A stretch of 64,000 nt of DNA. It comes from CANLBN01 sp050633525 (GTDB lineage Bacteria; Pseudomonadota; Gammaproteobacteria; Pseudomonadales; Cellvibrionaceae). Numbering within the stretch: the stretch's first letter is position 1; each line of letters opens with the position of its first letter. The stretch lies in NCBI GenBank assembly GCA_050633525.1, contig JBOEGR010000018.1, positions 1 through 64,000 of the forward strand, in the 5' to 3' direction. A model generated the notes under the pieces. The model ran no database searches and was not told the DNA's origin. It saw only the letters and a program-made list of their open reading frames with translations. Shown here one piece after another: positions 14,328 to 22,982 of this stretch. The position numbers and the translations under genes were made by a program.

Positions 14328-16064
14328 CTACCTACGAGTGTCTGACCTATTAGCTTTTTTTGGCCTCTTTTTGCCAGAGCGGTTTTTTACATAAAACACA
14401 TTGTCTTGGAGTTCATCGCCTATGGTGGTATTGCGTCGAATAATATCCGCTAGGCTCGTTTGTTCAACAATTTTACGCTCTTCTGGTGTCAGCACACGTG
14501 TGTACCAATAACGGTCACCATCACGTAAGGCTTCAAATTGGTCTGCAATAATCGTTGTAAATAATTCACCAAGGTGACCATTCGGTAGAGCATCTTCTGA
14601 TAAGCCACCCACCCATAAATCAATATCGCCAACACTGCCATAAGCCTCGGCCAAGCGTGATTGTATTGCCTCATCGGATGAGATATCACTAAATTGAACT
14701 GCCGGCTCTAAACCTAAATCTATTCTCGCCTGATTATAGCTAGGCAAGCCATGATCGCGCCCGCGTTGAATGTTTAACGATACTAAATCGAAACCATTCG
14801 AAGGTGGTGTACCAAATAAAAAATTTCTCACATCATCGATCACATAGGGGTCGATTTTTTGAGAGGCCTGCGATGCTAAACCACGTAAGATAGGAGCGAT
14901 ACCACCTTCATTCGCCAAGCGCGAAGGAGAGAAAAATGCTTCTCTTAGCGCAAGATGACCGTATTCGCTTTCGTCACCCGCTGCATTCAAGCGTAAGAGT
15001 GTAGGGCTTAAGGCACTGTGGCCAAAACGATAGGCTGCGGTAGAAAAGCTATTAGCGATACCTGCATTAATATCAGCGTCATAACGTCGATAAGGACGAA
15101 GCGCTTTGGGGCCTAATAAGGCGGGCAAAAACTCTTTATAGGTAATAACTTGCATTTGAGCACCAACCCATTGGCGTGCTTTTTCGTAAATTTCATCGCC
15201 GGTTAATTCTGGGGATTGCTGTACGATTTCATCCGCGAGGCGGTTATGCTCGCGCATGAATAAGGTGTGCATCACGGTTAAACCGAGCTGCTCGTTTGCG
15301 CGAAGGTCTCCCGCTAAAAATAATGAGTTGCTTTCGCCACCCGCATTAGGCAAGCCTTCTTCATTGAAAGGCAGCAAATCGCCAGTACTGGTTTTTAATT
15401 TACCCGTCCCATCAAAGGTACGTAAAGCATGGGCTCGTTCTTCTTCTGAGCCGTAAACATTAGATGCATCAATCCATGCGGTAATTTCATTTAACTGTTG
15501 CCGAGCGTCTGTCTGACCTGTTGCTCCATCATAGAGAGAGCGGTTAAAAGACATCGTCGGCCCAGCGATAAAATGGGTATCTGTCTCTGGAATAACGATA
15601 TTCTCAAACTCTGTTGGGTCAGCACCATCCGTTAAATCAATATCGTGATCTAAAAACTGCCCCCACTGCCATAAAAAATCACTTGTACCCAAGGTATTCG
15701 GAATTAAATCATCTTGTGCTGCAACAGTATTACTCACGACACGCGGTGATGGCCTTGACGCACCCGCCATCGCACTCCACCCATCGGCATAGTCCGTGGA
15801 CAAAATACGGGTAAGCTGAGTTAATGCCGCCCCCATTTGTGGATTTTGTTGATTATTGTTCGTACCGTCGATAGTACGTGTATTCTCATTCAGTGCTTCA
15901 GAAGGGAAAGCGGGTCTTGTGCCACGATCTTTGGGTTGTTTAATATTAAAAACAGGAGAGACCTTTTTATTTGTATCTTGGGCTCGCTTGTCTTTTTCCT
16001 GAGCCTGAGCTGGGAGCAAGCACAAAGACAAACTAAGACCAATAATACCAACACATTCTTTCAT
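14328..16064 (-). CDS. Secreted animal-type haem peroxidase
   Basis: This 578-residue protein has a signal peptide (about residues 1-21, ending AQAQE) and an animal haem peroxidase domain (An_peroxidase). Visible motifs include WGQFLDHDIDL with the distal His, HNRLADEI, YRFGHSALSP with the proximal His, and the family signature NIQRGRDHGLPSYNQAR. Such enzymes use hydrogen peroxide to oxidise halides or organic substrates and are found as secreted proteins in some marine bacteria. The C-terminal ~25 residues are basic. It is monocistronic; AAAGG lies 9 bases before the ATG. Substrate cannot be assigned. Confidence 0.9.
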   Translation of the reverse strand: MKECVGIIGLSLSLCLLPAQAQEKDKRAQDTNKKVSPVFNIKQPKDRGTRPAFPSEALNENTRTIDGTNNNQQNPQMGAALTQLTRILSTDYADGWSAMAGASRPSPRVVSNTVAAQDDLIPNTLGTSDFLWQWGQFLDHDIDLTDGADPTEFENIVIPETDTHFIAGPTMSFNRSLYDGATGQTDARQQLNEITAWIDASNVYGSEEERAHALRTFDGTGKLKTSTGDLLPFNEEGLPNAGGESNSLFLAGDLRANEQLGLTVMHTLFMREHNRLADEIVQQSPELTGDEIYEKARQWVGAQMQVITYKEFLPALLGPKALRPYRRYDADINAGIANSFSTAAYRFGHSALSPTLLRLNAAGDESEYGHLALREAFFSPSRLANEGGIAPILRGLASQASQKIDPYVIDDVRNFLFGTPPSNGFDLVSLNIQRGRDHGLPSYNQARIDLGLEPAVQFSDISSDEAIQSRLAEAYGSVGDIDLWVGGLSEDALPNGHLGELFTTIIADQFEALRDGDRYWYTRVLTPEERKIVEQTSLADIIRRNTTIGDELQDNVFYVKNRSGKKRPKKANRSDTRR

Positions 16065-16216
16065 TACCTTAAACCTTTTTCGCTTATGTATAGATTTAAA
16101 ATAATAAGCGCTATGACCGAAGGAAATGTGTCAGAAATGGGGAAGAAATGTGTAAAGGCGGTAACTTGTGACTGAGTTCAAACAATACAAGCCAAGGCTC
16201 AATAATAACGTCTTAT

Positions 16217-16864
16217 CTAGGCTTTAACAGACATCATTAAAAAACCTGAGAACGCGGCGTTAGAAGGTGATAAATCGCTATCCACAGACTTCTTTGCCTC
16301 ATTAATTAACTTACGGTATTTTTTATAGAAGTCCCACGTAGGCGCAGGCTTATAGACAGGATCCGTCATTTCAAAATGGCTGAGCACACGTTTAGCGGTG
16401 GTTGGTTTCACAAATACTTCTTTGGTTGGCGAATAATAAGCGGGAATAATAGAAACCAAGCTCCATTTCGCTAGCTTTTCTGTTCTTAATATATCGACAA
16501 AGCCTTCAAAGCCTAACTGCTGTTTACCATGTAATAATTGGCTCAATGACTCAACAAGAAAGGCTTTATCATTATCATTTAGATTGTTCACAAAATCTCT
16601 AAATTTAGGTTTCTCAAACATAGATACCATGGACGAACGGCTGATCATTTTCACCATATTATCGGCTGTGACGTTAGGGTTAGAACATGCTGTCTTGGTA
16701 AAGAACTCTTGAGCCATCTCGACCATTTTATTCATTTTGTGCTTTTTACCAATCTCGATCATTTCAGGTGAATTAAACCCTTTAGGGTATTGCAATAAAA
16801 AATCACCCTCTAGTTTTTTTAATTCAGTGGTATCCAGACCGTTACTTTTTTTCATCTTTGACAT
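16217..16864 (-). CDS. Conserved-looking protein of unknown function
   Basis: The start is set at 16864, where GAGGGAG lies just before the ATG, rather than at an upstream ATG that would add 21 residues; this gives 215 residues. The protein is helical and basic, with no signal peptide; only a mildly hydrophobic stretch is seen near residues 135-150. It contains GFNSPEMIEIGKKHKM and a conserved-looking Trp/Pro block (PAPTWDFYKKYRKLI). I do not recognise the family. Single gene, followed by a small gap and the peroxidase. Confidence 0.65.
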   Translation of the reverse strand: MSKMKKSNGLDTTELKKLEGDFLLQYPKGFNSPEMIEIGKKHKMNKMVEMAQEFFTKTACSNPNVTADNMVKMISRSSMVSMFEKPKFRDFVNNLNDNDKAFLVESLSQLLHGKQQLGFEGFVDILRTEKLAKWSLVSIIPAYYSPTKEVFVKPTTAKRVLSHFEMTDPVYKPAPTWDFYKKYRKLINEAKKSVDSDLSPSNAAFSGFLMMSVKA

Positions 16865-16994
16865 ACTCCCTCTATGATACAAACGTTCATTTATATGTGA
16901 ACAATACATTACACATTTATACTGCATTATTTAAAGAGATTAATCAATTTAATGGGCTAAAATAATAAACTCACTATTTTGAGGAAGGTAGAAC

Positions 16995-17078
16995 GGATAA
17001 ATTGAGCGGGATAAGTAGAGTGAAATAAGTGGAATGGGATAAGTTAAGTGGGGTAAGTTGAGTGGGGTAAGTTCAGCG
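16995..17078. repeat. Six tandem 14-bp repeats
   Basis: Six end-to-end copies of a 14-base unit (consensus GGATAAGTTGAGTG) fill the gap between the unknown gene 16217-16864 and the gene 17096-17806. Copies differ at a few positions, but all are exactly 14 bases long. There are no spacers, so it is not a CRISPR array. Confidence 0.85.
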
Positions 17079-17095
17079 AGATAAAAAGATCAATA

Positions 17096-17806
17096 TTAAT
17101 GCGGTAAGGAGTAACCGAGACCACCCGCTGATAATTTAGTAATCATCACCCCTTTGGAACGATAGCGCAAACGAACGGGCTCACCGTTAATATTGGCCAA
17201 ATCTTTACGAAATTCATTTTCTTCTTCTATTGCTTGCTTTTCAGAAGCAAAATAACGCCAGGTACCTTGCATTTGATGCATAGCATGAGCCAACTCATGG
17301 TATAGATTCTGTATGGCATTAAATTCTATCAGTTCATTATGAAGACCAAAGACTCGATGAGTTCCTCTGTCCTCCATATCGGCATCGAAGATAATTTTTA
17401 CGCTATCACCGGCACCATTAATAATTTTCTCTGTCATAGGCGCAATAGTTCGACCAGATGAAAGTCGCGCAGCAACAGAATGTGTGATGGTTAAGGTATG
17501 ACCCGACGCTTCTATTGCCTTTAAGGTTGTATAGCCTTTCGGTATTACGGCAATATCATTTAACCAGCGTGTTAATTTTTCTTTCTGCTTTTTTGAGCCT
17601 TCCAAAATAATATTTTTAACGGGCAATTGACTTAAGTGTGCTTTTCTTTTTGAGAAATAATCAGACTGGTTAGATCTATAGGTTATTTTTTTTGAGGAAG
17701 AGAAAGAAAGGTCGGGAATGTTAGTACTAGGGATCTGATCCGATAGAGTACGCATACTCATCATCAACGAAAAAATAAATATAAATAAGACCAAAAACAA
17801 CTTCAA
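17096..17806 (-). CDS. Secreted M91-like zinc metallopeptidase
   Basis: This 236-residue protein begins at TTG, with AAGGA 7 bases upstream. A signal peptide covers about residues 1-22. The zinc-binding sequence YHELAHAMHQM (His170, Glu171, His174) is followed by EEENEFRKDL, whose acidic residues could give the third ligand. The overall layout resembles peptidase family M91, known from effector proteases of the NleD type, in a short secreted form. I infer an exported protease that cleaves an unknown target in the envelope or outside the cell. It stands alone between a tandem repeat and an A+T-rich gap. Confidence 0.65.
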   Translation of the reverse strand: MKLFLVLFIFIFSLMMSMRTLSDQIPSTNIPDLSFSSSKKITYRSNQSDYFSKRKAHLSQLPVKNIILEGSKKQKEKLTRWLNDIAVIPKGYTTLKAIEASGHTLTITHSVAARLSSGRTIAPMTEKIINGAGDSVKIIFDADMEDRGTHRVFGLHNELIEFNAIQNLYHELAHAMHQMQGTWRYFASEKQAIEEENEFRKDLANINGEPVRLRYRSKGVMITKLSAGGLGYSLPH

Positions 17807-18083
17807 ATTCTAAGTCCTTCAATTACGAAAACTCGAACTAAAAAATTAAAAATGTGACAGTTGTATTAAAGAATAGCTTATTTTTTAATAAATAGATGGA
17901 TTTTATAGCAAAACGATAGTAAACCACCTTTTTTTAACAATATAAATAATTGATTTTTATAGAAAAATAAGAACGGCACAATAATTATTAATTTTTTGTG
18001 ACAATGTGCATTTAAACCCTATGTATTTAAAACCTAGCAGCAAGCGACTGACAAAAAAAGAGCGCAAGGTTCTATATCGGCAA
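17807..18083. other. A+T-rich gap
   Basis: These 277 bases between two leftward genes are very A+T-rich and contain no open frame or clear hairpin that I can support. The part next to 17806 probably carries the promoter of the peptidase gene. Confidence 0.4.
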
Positions 18084-18566
18084 TTACATCAGCATGGACT
18101 CTGTAATGGGGTGGTATTGGGACGCCGAATCTATCAGTGTATTTGCGGTTAAATTAGGCACGCCGTAAACTTCGGTAGGAATAGTGTAATCTCGCTTAAT
18201 TTTTTCTAACAACAAGTCAAAATCACCATCGCCAGATAACAAAATCACTTTATCTACCTTAGGTGCCCAGTCAAGTACATCAATGGTAATACCCACATCC
18301 CAATCACCTTTAGCCGAACCATCAGCACGCTGAATATAGGGCTTAAGTTTGACTGTAAACCCCATTGATTTTAGCGTGTTTTGAAATTGAAGCTGTTTAT
18401 TATTGCCCGAAAAATTGGCTCGATGGATGGCATAGGCATTGGCACAAACAATGTCCCCCTGAGATTCAACCGTCGCCCAAAACTGACGGTAATTAAATGA
18501 ACGACCATATATTTGGCGTGTGGTGTAATAAATATTTTGTATATCGGCAAAAATAGCAGTTTTCAT
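18084..18566 (-). CDS. NYN domain protein (LabA/DUF88 family)
   Basis: This 160-residue protein fits a single NYN (PIN-like) nuclease domain. Acidic residues are arranged as expected: FADIQNIYY (residues 5-13), KGDWDVGITIDVL (about 86-98) and LLSGDGDFDLLLE (about 109-121). Members of this family are thought to act on RNA with metal-dependent chemistry; LabA itself affects clock output in cyanobacteria. Cytoplasmic, single gene. Confidence 0.85.
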   Translation of the reverse strand: MKTAIFADIQNIYYTTRQIYGRSFNYRQFWATVESQGDIVCANAYAIHRANFSGNNKQLQFQNTLKSMGFTVKLKPYIQRADGSAKGDWDVGITIDVLDWAPKVDKVILLSGDGDFDLLLEKIKRDYTIPTEVYGVPNLTANTLIDSASQYHPITESMLM

Positions 18567-18739
18567 CGCTAATCATCTCTATTTCGAGGCAGGTATATGC
18601 CTATATTGGTCTTAGCAAGCTCTATAAGGCCATTTGTCATCACTTATAATCGATACAGGCTAGCCTAACAAGGGATATCGCAGTACCATTACATTTCTAT
18701 TTTACTTTAATAATATAACTAGAAACTGTAACTAGCCTA

Positions 18740-19630
18740 ATGTTCGATAAACTAGACTGTCGCGAAGTGACTCGCGAATCCAAACTCTCCCCCCGAGACT
18801 TTATTGCTAATTTCAAAAAGCCTGCAAAGCCAGTAATACTGAGTGATGCCACACGAGATTGGCCAGCCAAAGAAAAATGGGATATCGACTACTTAAGTGA
18901 CGTGGCTGGTGACAAAGTGGTTCCTGTTTATAGCAGCCGCCGTGCAGAAGGCAAGTCCCATCAACATGCTGCGGCCGCCAACATGAAAATGAGTGAATAC
19001 CTCAAGTTGTTAAAGCAAGGCGAAAACGACTTGCGCATGTTCTTTTACAACATTCTTCACGGCGCACCCGTATTAACAAAAGATTTTTCTTATCCCAAAA
19101 TTGGCTTATGGTTTTTTAAGCGATTGCCTGTACTCTTTGTAGGGGGCAAGGGGGCAAGAGTACAAATGCATTACGATATTGATTTATCAGACCTATTACT
19201 ATGCCATTTTGGGGGTAAAAAGCACGTGCTGCTAATACCACCAGAACAAACACCCTATATGTATAAAGTACCCTACTCTTTTAGTACTTTATATGACGTT
19301 GACTTTGAGAATCCAGATTTTACAAAGCACCCTGCACTCAAACATCTCAACGCTTATTCCGCTGTACTCAACCACGGCGATGCACTGTATATTCCATCGG
19401 GCTACTGGCACTATATTATTTATGAAGATATAGGCTTTTCGTTAACCTTACGCTCATTTCCCAGTAAATTGTTACAGCAGCTCACCATTCTTAAAAATAT
19501 TTTTTATACCCGCAATATTGAAGGCTTAATGAGAAAGCTAGTTGGACAACCTTGGAATGATCGAAATGAAAAACTAGCCATCGAAATTACGCATAAAAAT
19601 TTAAAAGGGCTAGAAAAAGATAAAGCATAA
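18740..19630 (+). CDS. Cupin-like JmjC-type oxygenase
   Basis: This 296-residue protein belongs to the cupin_8/JmjC-like 2-oxoglutarate oxygenase group. The iron ligands are visible as MHYDID (His144, Asp146) and GYWHYI (His224). An N-terminal KPVILSDATRDWPA segment is typical. Such enzymes hydroxylate proteins or small molecules using Fe(II) and 2-oxoglutarate. The substrate is unknown. The stop lies just one base from the stop of the converging helicase gene. Confidence 0.85.
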   Translation: MFDKLDCREVTRESKLSPRDFIANFKKPAKPVILSDATRDWPAKEKWDIDYLSDVAGDKVVPVYSSRRAEGKSHQHAAAANMKMSEYLKLLKQGENDLRMFFYNILHGAPVLTKDFSYPKIGLWFFKRLPVLFVGGKGARVQMHYDIDLSDLLLCHFGGKKHVLLIPPEQTPYMYKVPYSFSTLYDVDFENPDFTKHPALKHLNAYSAVLNHGDALYIPSGYWHYIIYEDIGFSLTLRSFPSKLLQQLTILKNIFYTRNIEGLMRKLVGQPWNDRNEKLAIEITHKNLKGLEKDKA

Positions 19631-19631
19631 A

Positions 19632-20978
19632 CTACTGAGCCTTAGGGCGCGTATTGCCTTTATTTGTTTTTCTAGCTCCGCTTTTAAATGGTTTTTTTCT
19701 ATTGCCGTTATTTTGACCCGTCGTATTACGTCTTTGATTATTCTTTTTAGCATCAGGGCCTTGACCATCCCGGTGATCCGATCTCGGTTTCTTAGGCTTT
19801 TTTGGTTTTATCGGTCGGTGATCCAAACGCGACTCTGGCAGTACATGAACTGGATCAAACTCATCGATAACTTTTCGTGTTAATAGTTGCTTAATTAAGC
19901 GCTCTATACCGGACAGCTCTTTAAACTCATCAGCGCTAACCAAGGAAATAGCATGTCCACTGGCACCCGCTCTACCCGTGCGCCCGATACGATGCACATA
20001 ATCTTCCGGCACATTGGGTAGATCAAAGTTAACCACTTGTGGTAACTGATCAATATCTAAACCACGTGCAGCGATATCCGTTGCCACTAATACCCTAACC
20101 TCACCCTGTTTAAATGCTGCAAGCGCTTTGGTGCGCGCACCCTGACTTTTATTACCATGAATCGCAACCGCCGTAATACCGGCCTGATCCAATTGTTTGG
20201 TTAATTTATTGGCGCCATGCTTTGTTCTTGTAAACACCAGCACCTGCTCCCATCCATGCTTATGTACTAAGTGACATAGCAAGGCTGATTTTTGTTTTTT
20301 ATCAACGGGGTGAATCCATTGCTTAACGGTTTGAGCCGTGGTGTTACGCGGTGATACAGAAATCTCAACCGGTTTATGAACAATGGTTTTTGCTAGACTA
20401 CGAATCTCATTAGAAAACGTCGCTGAAAACAATAAGTTTTGGCGTTGGCGCGGCAAGACTCTTAGGATTTTTTTAATATCGTTGATAAAGCCCATATCCA
20501 ACATACGGTCTGCTTCGTCAAGAACGAGCACCTCTAAACTGTTGAATTTGACTGCATTTTGATTGTACAAATCAAGCAAACGACCTGGCGTTGCGATCAA
20601 GACATCAACACCATTGCGTAATTTCATCATCTGTGGATTAATCTTCACACCACCAAATACCACTGCTGAACGCAATGATAAGTACTGACCGTAAGTTGCC
20701 ACACTCTCGCCTACTTGCGCTGCCAATTCACGCGTTGGCGTTAACACCAATGCGCGAGCCTGATTCGCTTTGGCGCCTTCCCCCTTACTCAAGCGCTCGA
20801 GTAAAGGCAAGGTAAAACCGGCTGTTTTGCCGGTACCCGTCTGAGCGGCAGCCATGACATCAGCACCCTTAATAATAGCGGGTATAGCTTGCGCCTGAAT
20901 GGGTGACGGGGTTTTATAACCTTTTTCATTGACCGCTTTTAATAGTGCTTCTGATAAACCAAGGGAGTCAAAACTCAT
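19632..20978 (-). CDS. rhlE: DEAD-box RNA helicase, RhlE type
   Basis: This protein of about 448 residues is counted from the ATG at 20978; a TTG three codons earlier is less likely. It has all DEAD-box motifs: a Q motif (GYKTPSPIQ), AQTGTGKT, PTRELAAQ, VLDEADRMLDMGF, SATFS, and late ARGLDI and HRIGRTGRAG. The C-terminal ~75 residues are rich in Lys, Arg, Asn and Gly, as in RhlE RNA-binding tails. It unwinds structured RNA in ribosome assembly and RNA decay in the cytoplasm. It converges with the JmjC gene. Confidence 0.9.
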   Translation of the reverse strand: MSFDSLGLSEALLKAVNEKGYKTPSPIQAQAIPAIIKGADVMAAAQTGTGKTAGFTLPLLERLSKGEGAKANQARALVLTPTRELAAQVGESVATYGQYLSLRSAVVFGGVKINPQMMKLRNGVDVLIATPGRLLDLYNQNAVKFNSLEVLVLDEADRMLDMGFINDIKKILRVLPRQRQNLLFSATFSNEIRSLAKTIVHKPVEISVSPRNTTAQTVKQWIHPVDKKQKSALLCHLVHKHGWEQVLVFTRTKHGANKLTKQLDQAGITAVAIHGNKSQGARTKALAAFKQGEVRVLVATDIAARGLDIDQLPQVVNFDLPNVPEDYVHRIGRTGRAGASGHAISLVSADEFKELSGIERLIKQLLTRKVIDEFDPVHVLPESRLDHRPIKPKKPKKPRSDHRDGQGPDAKKNNQRRNTTGQNNGNRKKPFKSGARKTNKGNTRPKAQ

Positions 20979-21088
20979 AATCTGCAATGTATCTCAATAA
21001 TAATGGGGCATAGGAAGAGGAGCGCAGCTTACAGGAAGCCTTATTGAAGCACCAGAAAGGAATGAATAAATTACGTACACTGCGCGCC

Positions 21089-22003
21089 TTACGCAAAAAC
21101 AATGAACATAAATGGCATCAGTACCCCCGCGAGCAAGGTTTGCACCGTAATGATCGTTGCCATTAACTCATGATCTCCCCCTAGCTGCTTGGCCAAAACA
21201 TAAGATGCCGTTGCCGTCGGCAACACAGTAAACACAAGGATGGCGTTACGTATCATCGGTTCGATTGGGAACAGGTAACATAAACCCATCGCTATACTCG
21301 GCAGCACGATGAACTTTGCAATACTCGAAATAATAATAGGTTTTATAGACGCTTTAATAGAGTTTAATACAAGAGCCGCGCCCACAGTTAAAAGGCCTAG
21401 TGGTAAAGCGGCCCTTGAAAAAATATTTAAGGCTTCTTCGATCACAGCAGGCATGGATATGCCTGATAAGTTGATACCCATACCAATAAGGCAAGCTAAT
21501 ATGAGAGGGTTGGTAATAAGCGATTTAACAATGCGTTTCTGAGTGTTGCCCTCGGCCTTATCACTATAATATTCCAACAATAATACACAGCTGACATTAA
21601 TCATCGGGATCATAATCGATGCAACTATCACCGCCACAATAAGGCCTTCTGGGCCATAGAGAGAATTGGCGACGGCCAAACCAATATAGGTATTAAAACG
21701 CATACCTCCTTGATAGACAGAAGTAAATTGAGCATTCCCTATACTCAACACAGGCTTCAACAATACAAAGATAAGTGTAATGGATAAATACAGTAAAACA
21801 GCCACAATAAGCGGCCAAAAAAATGCTATGCCTGATAAGTTGGCCGTTGCCATTTTACTAACAAGTAAAGCAGGGAATAATAAAAAGTAAGTAATTTTTT
21901 CAGCGCCGCTCCAAAAATCATCGCCCGGAAAGCGATATCGACGACAAAGGTAGCCGCAGAAAATAATAATGAAGACAGGTATAATTGCGTAAACTGCAGC
22001 CAT
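21089..22003 (-). CDS. AEC-family transporter
   Basis: This 304-residue membrane protein has about ten hydrophobic segments and the hairpin-containing halves of the auxin efflux carrier (AEC) family. It begins with VYAIIPVFIIIFCGYLCRR, and later shows LLTVGAALVLN and FTVLPTATASYVLA. Such carriers move organic anions or small solutes across the inner membrane. Substrate cannot be assigned. It follows the ATP-grasp gene with a 33-base gap and may be the last gene of that operon. Confidence 0.85.
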   Translation of the reverse strand: MAAVYAIIPVFIIIFCGYLCRRYRFPGDDFWSGAEKITYFLLFPALLVSKMATANLSGIAFFWPLIVAVLLYLSITLIFVLLKPVLSIGNAQFTSVYQGGMRFNTYIGLAVANSLYGPEGLIVAVIVASIMIPMINVSCVLLLEYYSDKAEGNTQKRIVKSLITNPLILACLIGMGINLSGISMPAVIEEALNIFSRAALPLGLLTVGAALVLNSIKASIKPIIISSIAKFIVLPSIAMGLCYLFPIEPMIRNAILVFTVLPTATASYVLAKQLGGDHELMATIITVQTLLAGVLMPFMFIVFA

Positions 22004-22036
22004 GGTCGTGTAATTTTTTAAAATAGCTTGTCGTTA

Positions 22037-22978
22037 TTAAACTGAAAAATGCTGCTTAGCAAAACTGATACGCTCTGAGATATCTACTGGAATAGAATCT
22101 AAATTTTCAATGATATTTAATCGTCTAGATAAACCATCATTATTTGCAATTTGAATATTCAGGCCGGGGCGCGCATTTAGTTCCAAAATCAACGGGCCTA
22201 ACTCTTTATCTAAAACTAGATCCACACCTAAATACCCTAAGCCACATAGTTCATAGCAACCTGCTGCTATTTCAAGTAGATTATCCCAATGTGGTACTTG
22301 CACATCAACAATGGATTCTCTTGTATCTGGATGCGTTGTCACAATGCTATTACCTTGAACGCCTGATAGGGTTTTACCTGTAGAGACATCAATGCCGGCA
22401 CCAATCGCATTTTGATGAAGGTTTGCTTTACCTCCAGATTGACGAGTAGGCAATCGGACCATTGCCATAACAGGAATACCTTGAAATACGATAATGCGTA
22501 CATCTGGTACACCTTGATAACTGATCTTAGAAAAAACAGGATCAAACTTAACACGATATTCAATCATGGCTGTATCTGGCTGACCACCTAAACTAAACAC
22601 ACCACTTAGAGTATCGATCATGTGCGTGTGTATTTCGTCAAAGCTAACTAAACGACCACTGACAGTGCGATATTGATCACCATACTTACCGTCAAAAACT
22701 AAAATACCATCACCACCACTGCCATTAGCTGGCTTAACAACAAAATCCTCTAGGGGATCTAATATTTCTTTCAAATTTTTAAGCTGGCCTGGGCTCTCAA
22801 TTGTGTTGTATAAGGGGGGAACAGCTAAGCCTCTATCAATGGCGTAGCTTTTTGTGGTCAATTTATCATCGACAATGGGGTATAAACTGCGTTTGTTATA
22901 CCCTTGTATATAACTCGCATTACGACTATTGATACCCATAATGCCGCGCTGGCGCAATTTACGAATAGTATTAAACAT
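22037..22978 (-). CDS. RimK-related alpha-L-glutamate ligase-like ATP-grasp protein
   Basis: This 313-residue ATP-grasp enzyme matches the RimK-related group found with an inactive-transglutaminase membrane protein. It shows FVVKPANGSGGDGILVF (about 93-109), an ATP-binding loop, then PDVRIIVFQG and VDLVLDKELGPLILELNARPGLN with the Mg-binding Glu and Asn. It would ligate an amino acid, by homology glutamate, to a protein or small acceptor. The three genes 22037-24991 are 4-5 bases apart and clearly form an operon with the zinc protease-like and 7TM proteins; the natural substrate is unknown to me. Confidence 0.85.
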   Translation of the reverse strand: MFNTIRKLRQRGIMGINSRNASYIQGYNKRSLYPIVDDKLTTKSYAIDRGLAVPPLYNTIESPGQLKNLKEILDPLEDFVVKPANGSGGDGILVFDGKYGDQYRTVSGRLVSFDEIHTHMIDTLSGVFSLGGQPDTAMIEYRVKFDPVFSKISYQGVPDVRIIVFQGIPVMAMVRLPTRQSGGKANLHQNAIGAGIDVSTGKTLSGVQGNSIVTTHPDTRESIVDVQVPHWDNLLEIAAGCYELCGLGYLGVDLVLDKELGPLILELNARPGLNIQIANNDGLSRRLNIIENLDSIPVDISERISFAKQHFSV

Positions 22979-22982
22979 AAGC

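Noticed and set aside
16995..17078. CRISPR array
   Set aside because: The 14-base units follow one another with no spacers, and no cas genes are present; the same holds for 30529-30660.
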